64,000 nucleotides of DNA from Bacillus timonensis (GCA_020171895.1 JAIVAN010000003.1:620001-684000); one strand, 5' to 3'. Shown: positions 1 to 6,917, counted from the first letter of the stretch. A program made the numbers and translations. The notes: generated from the sequence alone by a model not told the origin.

Positions 1-34
1 AATTAAATACCACTTCTCCTACTATTTTGGGTTG

Positions 35-448
35 CTAATAAATAAGTTGTTCCAATTCATCTTGGTGTAAAGAGTTTTCATTTTTCACTAAAATCCTTTT
101 ACCTTTTTGAATATATCTTAATGGTTCACTTAGTTGGTTAATATATAGTATTTTATAATACGGTTTAAACATTATTGAGAGTTCAGCTTCGTTAATAAAA
201 GGAAAATAGTGTACATCTAATTCACGAGAAGAAGTAATTGCCATAAAAGGGTACTGACTATTAAGTACGACGTGAACTCTTCTGTCCGCTACCTTAACTA
301 CACATTCGTAAAAATTCTTCGCTGTTCTATCTTCAATATAATCCAACACTTTGGAACCAAACAGGGAATAACAAATTTGTTTAAATTCACTCTCATCAAC
401 CGATGGTGCTGGATGAAACCCAGTAACTCCTGAACACAGAATCAGCAT
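35..448 (-). CDS. Hypothetical protein, first gene of the cassette-like island
   Basis: 137-residue protein that I do not recognise. There is no signal peptide or convincing membrane segment; it has a mixed alpha/beta look with several aromatic and hydrophobic strands and a charged C-terminal helix (around residues 110-137). The ATG is preceded by AGGGGG about 8 bases upstream. A copy of the island boundary motif lies just upstream at 473-500, between this gene and the divergent recombinase gene. It is read in the same direction as the other small genes of the island. Function unknown; the call as a real gene rests on the ribosome site and context. Confidence 0.65.
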   Translation of the reverse strand: MLILCSGVTGFHPAPSVDESEFKQICYSLFGSKVLDYIEDRTAKNFYECVVKVADRRVHVVLNSQYPFMAITSSRELDVHYFPFINEAELSIMFKPYYKILYINQLSEPLRYIQKGKRILVKNENSLHQDELEQLIY

Positions 449-472
449 AAACCAACCCCCTGATATTTAAGC

Positions 473-500
473 CTTATTTCATTATCCTGACCCGTTACTT
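473..500 (-). repeat. Island boundary motif, copy a
   Basis: On the minus strand this reads AAGTAACGGGTCAGGATAAT then GAAATAAG. It matches the recurring TAACGGG...GAAT motif found at the other gene junctions of the first 5 kb and lies between the recombinase gene and the minus-strand gene at 35-448. Confidence 0.55.
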
Positions 501-579
501 CGAATAACTTATGAGTTTAATTTCGATAATTGGGGCAATAATTCCTTTAAATATTCTCTATTATTAAGGAGGCATTCAC

Positions 580-1419
580 TTGCTATTATCAAAAGCGTGG
601 GAAACATATGAATCTGATAAACGAATTGAGGGATTTTCTCATCACACTTTGAAAGCTTATAGACTACAAGCATCTCTTCTAATTCGTTATTTCAATGACA
701 TCAATATCGATACACTTACGACAGAACAAATAAAAAAATATTTAGCCGAATCTAGCAAACATTTGAAACCTTCAAGTCTTGCACATAGAGTGCGCTTTCT
801 AAAATCAATATTCCGTTGGTCACATGAAGAAGGTCATATTCCTAAAAACCCAGCTACAAAATTAAGAGAACCCAAAGTTGGAAAGCGGATCCCAAAGTTC
901 TTAACAGAGAAGGAAATTGAACATTTACAGGAAGCTTGTTTAACCACAATGGAGAAGGCATTATTTGAATTCATGTTTTCAACTGGTTGTCGGATTGGTG
1001 AGATTGTCTCATTAGAGAAAAACTGTATTAATTGGTCTGATCGTTCAGCGATTGTGAAAGGCAAAGGGGACAAAGAAAGAGAAGTATACTTTAATGTTAG
1101 ATGCGATATTTGGCTAAAACGATACATTGAAAATCGGACAGATAAAGATCCAGCCATTTTTGTAACAGAGAGATTCCCTCATCGTATGAGTATTGCGCAA
1201 ATGAGATATGTCATTAAACGAATATCAAACCGTGCAGGTATCAATAAAAAAATACATCCACATCAACTAAGACACAGCTATGCGACCCATTTATTAAATA
1301 ATGGAGCGCCAATTGAAGTTATCCAAAGTTTGATGGGGCATGAGAAAAGTGAGACTACTCGTATTTATGCTCAGTTAAGTGGCAAGCTTAGAAAAGAATT
1401 TTATCAGAAATACTTCTGA
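580..1419 (+). CDS. Tyrosine recombinase (XerC/XerD-like integrase)
   Basis: 279-residue site-specific recombinase of the phage integrase family. An N-terminal SAM-like core-binding domain covers about residues 1-90 and the catalytic domain about 105-275. The full catalytic set is visible: R138 (TGCRIGE), K160/K162 (beta-hairpin KGKGDK), H228-x-x-R231 (HQLRHSY), H254 (GHEKSETT) and nucleophile Y263. The length equals that of minimal Xer-type enzymes and I see no integron-integrase-type extra helix. The TTG start is preceded by AAGGAGG at 8 bases. It lies head-to-head with the small gene at 35-448, beside a set of minus-strand small genes separated by a recurring motif, so it may move those cassettes; that role is inference. 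A terminator follows at 1426-1461. Confidence 0.9.
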   Translation: MLLSKAWETYESDKRIEGFSHHTLKAYRLQASLLIRYFNDINIDTLTTEQIKKYLAESSKHLKPSSLAHRVRFLKSIFRWSHEEGHIPKNPATKLREPKVGKRIPKFLTEKEIEHLQEACLTTMEKALFEFMFSTGCRIGEIVSLEKNCINWSDRSAIVKGKGDKEREVYFNVRCDIWLKRYIENRTDKDPAIFVTERFPHRMSIAQMRYVIKRISNRAGINKKIHPHQLRHSYATHLLNNGAPIEVIQSLMGHEKSETTRIYAQLSGKLRKEFYQKYF

Positions 1420-1425
1420 TTACTG

Positions 1426-1461
1426 CAAGAGCAGCACCCAAGAGAGTGTTGCTCTTTTTTT
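1426..1461 (+). terminator. Rho-independent terminator of the recombinase gene
   Basis: Stem AGAGCAGCAC / GTGTTGCTCT with an 8-base loop followed by seven T residues, directly after the recombinase stop codon. Confidence 0.85.
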
Positions 1462-1497
1462 GATAAGCACTCAATAGTTGGATACGAAAATTCTCTT

Positions 1498-1812
1498 TTA
1501 TTTATAATAATTGTCGTTTCTTAATGTACTTAGTACGTTAGCAACCCAATCCTTAAAGCGATTTGAAACATCTTTCTTGTCTTTTGAATTGAAAAGGAAT
1601 AAACCTGTCGGAGTGTCTTGGTGATTATTTTCTACTATAAGAATATTACTTTCATAATCATCTAATGCTTCATCTAAGAACACATCCCAACTACCATCTA
1701 TTCTTTCTTCAACAATTGTTTCAAGATAACATTTATTTTTTGGTTCCCAGCATTCCTCGTGATAATGTCTACCGGTATAGTTTCTTTCGTTAAAATAATC
1801 ATTAGTATTCAT
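1498..1812 (-). CDS. Hypothetical small protein
   Basis: 104-residue acidic protein of unknown function, without signal peptide or membrane segment. The start chosen (MNTNDYF) has GAGGGTG 6 bases upstream; an in-frame ATG 15 bases further upstream lacks a ribosome site. The sequence is rich in Asn, Asp and Glu and has a His/Cys patch near residues 16-28 (HYHEECWEPKNKC), too little to claim metal binding. One of the same-strand small genes of the island, with boundary motif b upstream (1875-1902). Confidence 0.65.
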   Translation of the reverse strand: MNTNDYFNERNYTGRHYHEECWEPKNKCYLETIVEERIDGSWDVFLDEALDDYESNILIVENNHQDTPTGLFLFNSKDKKDVSNRFKDWVANVLSTLRNDNYYK

Positions 1813-1874
1813 TGGTTTCACCCTCAAAATATCACTATAGACTTCTATTTTATCCTGTAGTCTGATTGCTTTAT

Positions 1875-1902
1875 CTTGTTGTACATTCGCACCCCAATAG
1901 TT
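1875..1902 (-). repeat. Island boundary motif, copy b
   Basis: Minus strand reads AACTATTGGGGTGCGAATGT followed by ACAACAAG, a degenerate copy of the TAACGGGTGCGAATGTTGAACAAG-type motif. It is placed between the genes at 1917-2177 and 1498-1812. Confidence 0.55.
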
Positions 1903-1916
1903 GAATAAACCTAAAA

Positions 1917-2177
1917 TTAAAATAACAAATAATAAATAACAAGAAGCGCTAAAATTGGTACAACAACTCTTATCCAGATAATCTTTTTGCTGATCCCTGC
2001 TCTACCTTCAAGGTAATTGATGTAAATCATGGTAAATATGAAACCAAAAATATGTAAATAGCTGCTTGTACCACCAACATTTTCAATATACTTTAATGCC
2101 CCAATAATAATTAAGACAAGCCCTAAAGTACCTATAAACATATTAATATACAGAGCACTCGTTTTATTTTTATCCAA
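1917..2177 (-). CDS. Small membrane protein, hypothetical
   Basis: 86-residue integral membrane protein. Hydrophobic segments at about residues 9-27, 40-53 and 66-85 suggest three short transmembrane helices with a positively charged loop (RAGISKK) before the last one. The ATG has AAGGAGGAG at suitable spacing. No family recognised. It lies between boundary motifs b and c, so it looks like a one-gene cassette of the island. Short membrane proteins are common in such accessory gene sets, but nothing here shows a toxin or immunity role. Confidence 0.65.
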   Translation of the reverse strand: MDKNKTSALYINMFIGTLGLVLIIIGALKYIENVGGTSSYLHIFGFIFTMIYINYLEGRAGISKKIIWIRVVVPILALLVIYYLLF

Positions 2178-2242
2178 AGCCGCTCCTCCTTATCTTAAGG
2201 TTAATCTTGTTCAACTCTTCTGCTCTTCACTTCAACAGAAGC

Positions 2243-2299
2243 GGCTACTAATCCTGCTTAGATCAGTAGCTGTTCTTGTTTCATATTCGCACCCGTTAG
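2243..2299 (-). repeat. Island boundary repeat c with hairpin (57 bp)
   Basis: This 57-bp block is repeated at 2895-2951 with six mismatches by my count. On the minus strand it starts with the boundary motif CTAACGGGTGCGAATATGAA (2275-2299) followed by an imperfect palindrome (GCTACTGATC...GATTAGTAGC, 2243-2270). It lies between the pseudogene at 2315-2710 and the gene at 1917-2177. Confidence 0.85.
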
Positions 2300-2314
2300 T
2301 ATAATAAGAAAAAA

Positions 2315-2710
2315 TTAAAGTCCTAATATACTTTTTAACTCAAGAGTTTGTTCTTTAGTCAAGCTAGAGTAATTTGAAAAGCCATCAAATAAAACTGCAC
2401 TCCCATCACCTTGAAACCATATATAACGTTGCAATTCCATAACGCTTTCATCAGATCTATCAAGTTGAAATACAGCATCTGCATCTACCTTATTTTCTAT
2501 GTTATCCGGTTTATCAATTCTACTAGAATTATCAATTATTGATCTTAATTTATTTATTGCTTCTTTATCTCTTATTTCATTATCAAATTTAGCTCCTTCA
2601 GTACCCTAATAGTCGAAAGGACTTCCTACTTTTATTACTTCATCTGCTGAACAGCCTAGGAGCATTACTGACATTCCTATGAATACAAAAATCCAAATGA
2701 AACTTTTTAT
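2315..2710 (-). pseudogene. Broken lipoprotein gene (in-frame TAG)
   Basis: Reading the minus strand from 2710 gives a lipoprotein-type signal with lipobox MLLGC, then a soluble domain, in one frame to a TAA at 2315. Two defects are visible. The expected start codon is ATA, placed after GGGGAGTGAACTAAA. An in-frame TAG lies at 2606-2608, about 35 codons in, right after SPFDY. Downstream of the TAG the frame stays open for nearly 100 codons and has ordinary protein character (EIRDKEAINKLRSIID, WFQGDGSAVLFDGF). Most simply this is a recently decayed gene for a small surface lipoprotein; TAG could derive from TGG or CAG by one change. Confidence 0.7.
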
Positions 2711-2894
2711 TTTAGTTCACTCCCCTTATTTAATTTTTATACATTACTGCTACTTTTTTATATACTTCTATAAAATTTTTGCACAAATCCTAATTGGATT
2801 AAATGCCTACTGTTATTCTAGATTAACTCATCGTTACTTATAGAGTTATTTTCTATCAGTGACTACTTTAAACCCTCCAAATACGAATAAAGTT

Positions 2895-2951
2895 GGCTAC
2901 TAATCCTGCATAGATCAGTGGCTGTTTTTCTTTCATATTCGCTCCCGTTAC
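2895..2951 (-). repeat. Island boundary repeat d with hairpin (57 bp)
   Basis: Second copy of the 57-bp block at 2243-2299. The minus strand reads AGTAACGGGAGCGAATATGA then an imperfect palindrome (GCCACTGATC...GATTAGTAGC). The motif contains the TAA stop codon of the gene at 2948-3232, so the repeat abuts coding sequence directly. Confidence 0.85.
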
Positions 2952-3232
2952 TTGAAGAAGGTACTATCCTCTTCACTCATTAGTTCATCCCAAATATTCT
3001 CTGCCACCTTAATACAATTTTCAAGATTATGTTCTTCTCCAAATGCTTTATCAAATACTTCTTTAATCGTATTAGCTAAACTCATCTGACTTTTTATTAG
3101 TGGCAAAGCATTAACGATACGTTGTGTTTCTATATCATATTCATCTAATGGAGCACCGCCAGATAACAGTCCCCAAGCATCCCACTTGTTAATGTGTTTA
3201 GCAACAATATCAAATGCAATGTTCTTTTTCAA
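2948..3232 (-). CDS. DUF1871-like small protein
   Basis: 94-residue soluble protein resembling the DUF1871 family of Bacillus (B. subtilis YugE type). It shows a WDAWG motif near the N terminus, then DEYDIETQRIV, a helical segment with SLANTIKEVF, and a C-terminal helix CIKVAENIWDEL. Family membership is from memory of this pattern and is moderate in certainty. The start is TTG (LKKNIAF) with AGGTGAT 5 bases upstream; a GTG slightly upstream lies inside that ribosome site. Its stop codon lies within boundary motif d. Confidence 0.6.
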   Translation of the reverse strand: MKKNIAFDIVAKHINKWDAWGLLSGGAPLDEYDIETQRIVNALPLIKSQMSLANTIKEVFDKAFGEEHNLENCIKVAENIWDELMSEEDSTFFK

Positions 3233-3255
3233 TATAATCACCTATTATGATATGA

Positions 3256-3282
3256 CTTGTTCAACATCTGCACTCGTTCGTA
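3256..3282 (-). repeat. Island boundary motif, copy e
   Basis: Minus strand reads ACGAACGAGTGCAGATGTTG then AACAAG, a copy of the island boundary motif. It lies between the genes at 3329-3652 and 2948-3232. Confidence 0.6.
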
Positions 3283-3289
3283 ATGGAAG

Positions 3290-3322
3290 TTGTTGTGCAA
3301 AAGCGATCCTTTAGCACAACAA
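3290..3322 (-). terminator. Long-armed hairpin after the gene at 3329-3652
   Basis: Perfect 9-bp inverted repeat TTGTTGTGC ... GCACAACAA around a 15-base loop, 6 bases past the stop codon. The arms can be nearly extended by AAAGC/GCTTTT pairing. No T-run follows on the minus strand, so it may be part of a cassette recombination site or an mRNA-stabilising hairpin rather than a classical terminator. Confidence 0.5.
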
Positions 3323-3328
3323 GAAATC

Positions 3329-3652
3329 CTACATTCCTTCAAGAGCTTCTTTTAGCGTTTCAGCCCCAATTACCATAACATATTCATCGTTGGATACATG
3401 TTCAGATACTCCCCAACTATTCTTTAAAGTGTCATATACAATAGCAAATCCGTCATGAATATTGTTTGATTCCTGCAAAATAACCCACATATTACGAGGC
3501 GATGTTTCCAAATCATCGGGGTCTACAAATATCTCAAAAGGTTCAACTAAAAAGAGATGCAAATTTCCCTTCGTAATGCCATGATAGTTTAAGAATTCAT
3601 CCAAATGTTCAACATCCTGTTCAACAATCATTCTAACTGCGTCCTTATTCAT
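3329..3652 (-). CDS. Hypothetical small protein
   Basis: 107-residue acidic soluble protein of unknown family. It contains LNYHGITKGNLHLFL, FVDPDDLE and a C-terminal GAETLKEALEGM. The ATG is preceded by GAGGTGA at 4 bases. No signal peptide or membrane segment. It is a single-gene unit of the island, bounded by motif f upstream (3689-3717) and hairpin plus motif e downstream. SMI1/KNR4-type immunity proteins were considered, but I see no defining motif, so function is left open. Confidence 0.65.
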   Translation of the reverse strand: MNKDAVRMIVEQDVEHLDEFLNYHGITKGNLHLFLVEPFEIFVDPDDLETSPRNMWVILQESNNIHDGFAIVYDTLKNSWGVSEHVSNDEYVMVIGAETLKEALEGM

Positions 3653-3688
3653 AATTCACCTCATTACCTCTTTTAGAAGAATGTTTAT

Positions 3689-3717
3689 CTTATTGAACAT
3701 TCGCCCCCGTTAGCTTA
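3689..3717 (-). repeat. Island boundary motif, copy f
   Basis: Minus strand reads AAGCTAACGGGGGCGAATGT followed by TCAATAAG. The TAA in the motif is the stop codon of the gene at 3710-4435, so the motif abuts that gene exactly. Confidence 0.65.
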
Positions 3718-4435
3718 ACAACAATCTGTACATTACTTTCCTTTGAAAACTTTGTTTTAAGAAAAAACTTATAATACAAATAATTAAAGATAAAACAAGG
3801 AAACTGACAGGAACTGCGAATGAAGTAAGAAGAGGGTACGTTTTATACCCTATTTCAAAAAACCATGTTTCCTCACCACCCAAAATCCCTGATACTGATA
3901 TTTCATCTCTAGTATATTTATAACCATATGTCATAACTTTTGTCCATTTATTACGAAACTCTGAATCGAATTCTAAATCAGGGTCTGGTTGTTCAAATAA
4001 AGCAAAATATTCAAAATCCCCTTCTTTAATAGTTGAATTGATTTTCTCCTTCTCGCTTTCTGAAATTTCATCATCTCCGATTATGTCACTTATTTGATTG
4101 AGAACATTATTTGCCTTTTGATGATTATCAAAAAGCGTGTTGCCAACTAAAAAATATGAAATTCCAATAAGTAAACAAATAAGAGCAGAGATATTAAGGG
4201 TTTTAACCACTTTATTCTGTATTTTAAAGAAATCAAACAACCCTTTTGTAATTTGTCTTTCATCTCCAAATCGTTCAATAGCGATAGAAATCGCTTCTTT
4301 TTCCGTGTTACCTTCTGCTTTTAACTCTTCGACAGTTTCCACTAAATGTGATCGCATTTCTTGTTTTAACTCTTTTGCTTCTTTTCCGCTTACATGAGCA
4401 TATATCGAATTAACAAATTCATCTATTTGTTTCAT
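3710..4435 (-). CDS. HAAS/permease-prefix domain membrane protein, PadR partner
   Basis: 241-residue membrane protein. Residues 1-70 form an alpha-helical HAAS/permease-prefix type domain (EFVNSIYAHV, KQEMRSHLVETVEELKAEG, AISIAIERFGD). One transmembrane helix lies near residues 80-98, an extracytoplasmic stretch of about 100 residues follows, and another hydrophobic helix lies near 205-228. Its ATG overlaps the stop codon of the upstream PadR gene by 4 bases, so the two are translationally coupled. Pairs of PadR regulators with HAAS membrane proteins are common in Bacillus and are thought to sense envelope stress; the signal here is unknown. The stop codon lies inside boundary motif f. Confidence 0.75.
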   Translation of the reverse strand: MKQIDEFVNSIYAHVSGKEAKELKQEMRSHLVETVEELKAEGNTEKEAISIAIERFGDERQITKGLFDFFKIQNKVVKTLNISALICLLIGISYFLVGNTLFDNHQKANNVLNQISDIIGDDEISESEKEKINSTIKEGDFEYFALFEQPDPDLEFDSEFRNKWTKVMTYGYKYTRDEISVSGILGGEETWFFEIGYKTYPLLTSFAVPVSFLVLSLIICIISFFLKQSFQRKVMYRLLLS

Positions 4436-4773
4436 TTTCGTTCTCCCCCTTCTAAAAATGAATCAATTATTTTTTTTATAAATTGCCATTCCGAACGCTT
4501 TACTTCAAAACCTTCTTCACCTAAAGGTGTAAGTTTATAGTATTTTCTTCTGCCTCCTGGTCCTTGTTCATCACCCCAGTAAGACGAGATCAATTCATTC
4601 TTTTCTAATCGCTTTAAGGACAAATAAAGCGTTCCTTCTTTCAATTCAAATTGCTCTTCACTTTTTTCACGAACTAACTTTGCTAATTCATAGCCGTACA
4701 TATCCCTTGAATGTAACAAAGATAGGATTAGCGTATCAATATGACCTTTCAATACCTCTTTATTCACTTCCAA
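4432..4773 (-). CDS. PadR family transcriptional regulator
   Basis: 113-residue PadR-type winged-helix regulator. The N-terminal DNA-binding domain has the family signature: LILSLLHSRDMYGYELAKLV, then LKEGTLYLSLKRLEKNELI and GPGGRRKYYKLTPLG for the wing, followed by a C-terminal dimerisation helix. The TTG start is preceded by AGGAGG at 9 bases. The downstream gene starts inside its stop codon. A promoter (TTGCAT-17-TATAAC) and a dyad at 4807-4829 lie upstream, suggesting autoregulation. Boundary motif g lies further upstream, so the PadR-HAAS pair looks like the outermost cassette of the island. Confidence 0.9.
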   Translation of the reverse strand: MEVNKEVLKGHIDTLILSLLHSRDMYGYELAKLVREKSEEQFELKEGTLYLSLKRLEKNELISSYWGDEQGPGGRRKYYKLTPLGEEGFEVKRSEWQFIKKIIDSFLEGGERK

Positions 4774-4794
4774 ATTTGTCCACCTCCTAACTTA

Positions 4795-4829
4795 GTTATA
4801 ATATATAATACTTAATAATGCAAGGTATT
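4795..4829 (-). promoter_or_regulatory. padR promoter with candidate PadR operator
   Basis: Minus strand -35 TTGCAT (4818-4823), 17-base spacer, -10 TATAAC (4795-4800). The overlapping dyad AATAC...GTATT-type sequence at 4807-4829 has the ATAC/GTAT half-sites seen in PadR-family operators. The binding role is inferred. Confidence 0.5.
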
Positions 4830-4847
4830 AAATAAAGAAAATATAAA

Positions 4848-4872
4848 TAAAAAGCTGCCTTTATGACAGCCA
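4848..4872 (-). terminator. Terminator-like hairpin ahead of padR
   Basis: Minus strand GGCTGTC ATAAA GGCAGC followed by TTTTTATTTAT. It lies between boundary motif g and the padR promoter and would stop transcription entering the island from the right. Confidence 0.6.
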
Positions 4873-4876
4873 TTAT

Positions 4877-4901
4877 CTTCAACTATTCTGACCGTTAGCT
4901 T
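4877..4901 (-). repeat. Island boundary motif, copy g (right edge)
   Basis: Minus strand reads AAGCTAACGGTCAGAATAGT then TGAAG, the rightmost copy of the boundary motif. Chromosomal backbone (yokU-kamA) begins just beyond it, so it may mark the island edge. Confidence 0.55.
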
Positions 4902-4988
4902 AAGTGAAACTCATCACAAACTGACCAATCTTTCTTACATAAATGATAACAGAAATTAACGATTCATTGGTCTAATTATTCTAAATAT

Positions 4989-5038
4989 AAAAAAAGTAGT
5001 TCAATCATAGAGTACCAACTCCAAAATTGAACTACTAT
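4989..5038 (-). terminator. Terminator after the yokU-like gene
   Basis: Minus strand AGTAGTTCAAT ... ATTGAACTACT with a long loop, followed by seven T residues. It ends the kamA-yokU transcript. Confidence 0.8.
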
Positions 5039-5052
5039 TTATAACACTTACT

Positions 5053-5340
5053 TTATTGATCCGATCCAAAGTTAAAGTAATTATATTTAAGCCACTTCGG
5101 TGTAGCTTTGAACTCCTCATATGTTAGGACATCTTCTAGTTTCTTAGTATCAATTAATAGTAGATGTTCTTCTATCTCTTCAATAACCTTTTCTGTTTGA
5201 TATGTCATATGACAGTCTTTACACTGAATGCACGGAGTGTTCGTTAAAGTTATCGTTCTTGATCCATCCGGGAGTTCCCAATAGACAGTGTTTTCAGATT
5301 CGATAGCTTCGGAGGAGTTACACCATTGACATACTGGCAT
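5053..5340 (-). CDS. YokU-like CxxC zinc-finger protein
   Basis: 95-residue protein with two CxxC knuckles (CQWC at residues 4-7 and CKDC around 40-43), a likely zinc ribbon of the YgiT/YokU type, followed by a helical C terminus. It starts 3 bases after the kamA stop codon, so the two are co-transcribed from the sigma-54 promoter at 6777-6793. YokU-family proteins are found next to kamA in many Bacillus genomes; their role is unknown. A strong terminator follows. The gene is confidently real; the biochemical role is not established. Confidence 0.8.
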   Translation of the reverse strand: MPVCQWCNSSEAIESENTVYWELPDGSRTITLTNTPCIQCKDCHMTYQTEKVIEEIEEHLLLIDTKKLEDVLTYEEFKATPKWLKYNYFNFGSDQ

Positions 5341-5343
5341 ATC

Positions 5344-6747
5344 TTATTCCTCCCCCGATTTTTGCATTTTCTTTTTCTCGGCTTCAAATTTTTTCTGTTT
5401 TAATTCGTCCCGCTTATCACGTTTATCTTTAAGGGACGTGTGTTCTGGGTTTTGAGTATATTCCTTTCTTCTCTTGAGTCGGTTAATACCTTCAGGAACA
5501 AGGTTAAACTGTTCGTCGTTCATCAGTCCTGCGATTCCAGCAGTCGATCTTTTCTCATCTACATTCGGATAAATTTCTTTAAAGTAATCGTCTGCTCTCC
5601 CAGCTATATAATTTTCTGGTTCTGGGTATGTTGTAATAACTCCCTCGAAATTTCTCAATACAACTTTTTCAGGGCTCTGGGAAATTAAATAGTTAGGTTG
5701 TAAGGCAATTTTCCCTCCCCCACCAGGAGCATCACAAACGAAAGTCGGAACTGCATACCCTGACGTATGGCCACGTAATCCTTCAATAATTTCTAATCCT
5801 TTTGACACTGGTGCTCTAAAATGACCAATTCCTTCAGATAGGTCACATTGGTAAATATAATACGGTCGAACTCTAATTTTCACCAAATCATGCATTAGTT
5901 TTTTCATTATTGCTACACTATCATTGATTCCCGCTAGAATGACTGCTTGATTTCCAACTGGAACACCTGCATTGACAAGCATTTCACATGCTTTTTTAGA
6001 CTCCTCGGTAATTTCAATGGATGTATTAAAGTGAGTATTGAGCCAAACAGGATGGTATTTCTTTAAAATATTACATAGATTTTTTGTAATTCTCTGTGGA
6101 AACACAACTGGTGCTCTCGTTCCAATGCGAATAATTTCAACATGTGGTATTTCTCTTAAATTTTTAAGGATATATTCAAGAATGTTGTCATTTATAAGCA
6201 ACCCATCTCCACCTGATATTAGTACATCTCGTACTTCAGGTGTATTAGCAATGTAGTTAATTGCTGCGTCTAATTGCTTTTTGGGTACGCCCATCCCAAT
6301 TTGTCCTGAGAATCTTCTTCTCGTACAATAGCGGCAATACATCGAACACTGATTTGTGACTAAAAACAATACTCTGTCTGGATAACGATGGGTTAAACCA
6401 GGAACAGGAGAATCCTCGTCTTCATGGAGTGGATCCTCTAAATCATATTTCGTTTTATATATTTCTTTTGAGATTGGGACTGATTGCATTCTAACTGGAC
6501 AGCGAGGATCATCTGGATTCATTAATGACGCATAGTATGGTGTGATATTTAAAGGAATCGTCTTTGTTGATATTTTTACTCCTTCTTCCTCATCAGGAGT
6601 TAAGTTAATCACCTTTTTTAAATCATCCAAGGATCTAATCGTATTTGTTAGCTGCCATATCCAATCGTTCCATTGCTCTTCCGTTACATCCTTCCAAAGT
6701 TCTATATCCTTCCAATGTCTCTTAGGCTTATATAAATCTTTAAGCAT
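5344..6747 (-). CDS. kamA: Lysine 2,3-aminomutase (radical SAM, PLP)
   Basis: 467-residue radical SAM enzyme converting L-lysine to L-beta-lysine in the cytoplasm. The iron-sulfur motif CSMYCRYC gives C134, C138 and C141. K346 in DAPGGGGK is the expected PLP lysine. D302 (YQCDLSEG) and D339 (FVCDAPGG) match the two aspartates that bind the substrate amino group in lysine-specific members. An upstream ATG at 6789 lies at the promoter itself, so the start is the ATG at 6747, preceded by GAAGGAGG. A textbook -24/-12 promoter lies at 6777-6793, so expression should depend on SigL and probably on the activator at 6905-8317. It is followed by the yokU-like gene. Length agrees with B. subtilis KamA (about 471). 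Confidence 0.95.
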   Translation of the reverse strand: MLKDLYKPKRHWKDIELWKDVTEEQWNDWIWQLTNTIRSLDDLKKVINLTPDEEEGVKISTKTIPLNITPYYASLMNPDDPRCPVRMQSVPISKEIYKTKYDLEDPLHEDEDSPVPGLTHRYPDRVLFLVTNQCSMYCRYCTRRRFSGQIGMGVPKKQLDAAINYIANTPEVRDVLISGGDGLLINDNILEYILKNLREIPHVEIIRIGTRAPVVFPQRITKNLCNILKKYHPVWLNTHFNTSIEITEESKKACEMLVNAGVPVGNQAVILAGINDSVAIMKKLMHDLVKIRVRPYYIYQCDLSEGIGHFRAPVSKGLEIIEGLRGHTSGYAVPTFVCDAPGGGGKIALQPNYLISQSPEKVVLRNFEGVITTYPEPENYIAGRADDYFKEIYPNVDEKRSTAGIAGLMNDEQFNLVPEGINRLKRRKEYTQNPEHTSLKDKRDKRDELKQKKFEAEKKKMQKSGEE

Positions 6748-6776
6748 ATAAATCCCTCCTTCATCTACCTTAATTA

Positions 6777-6793
6777 ATGCAAGATTCATGCCA
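6777..6793 (-). promoter_or_regulatory. Sigma-54 (-24/-12) promoter of kamA
   Basis: Minus strand TGGCAT GAATC TTGCAT matches TGGCAC-N5-TTGCA with the invariant GG and GC correctly spaced. It lies 30 bases before the kamA start codon and implies a short leader. The neighbouring gene encodes a sigma-54-dependent activator. Confidence 0.88.
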
Positions 6794-6895
6794 ATAAATT
6801 AACAAACATTCATCCATATTTAATGGTCCAAAAAGCAGACTAAAGAAGGTCATTGAAGGCTTTTGCTATTTTTCAACCATCTAACAAAAAAATAA

Positions 6896-6917
6896 ACTGC
6901 CAAATTATCGGCAGCTA
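6896..6917 (-). terminator. Terminator of the sigma-54 activator gene
   Basis: Minus strand CTGCCGA TAAT TTGGCAG followed by TTTATTTTTTTG. The stem overlaps the stop codon of the activator gene. Confidence 0.75.

Noticed and set aside
834-1157. Minus-strand open frame of 107 residues inside the recombinase gene
   Set aside because: It is a shadow frame; the recombinase frame has the full catalytic set.
473-4901. Calling the boundary motif an integron attC site outright
   Set aside because: The GTTRRRY/RYYYAAC core sites are only partly matched (GTTGAAC in copy e), and the recombinase has no clear integron-integrase insert. It is reported as a hypothesis only.
6748-6789. N-terminal extension of KamA to the ATG at 6789
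   Set aside because: This ATG lies at the sigma-54 promoter, upstream of the expected transcript start; the ATG at 6747 has a good ribosome site.
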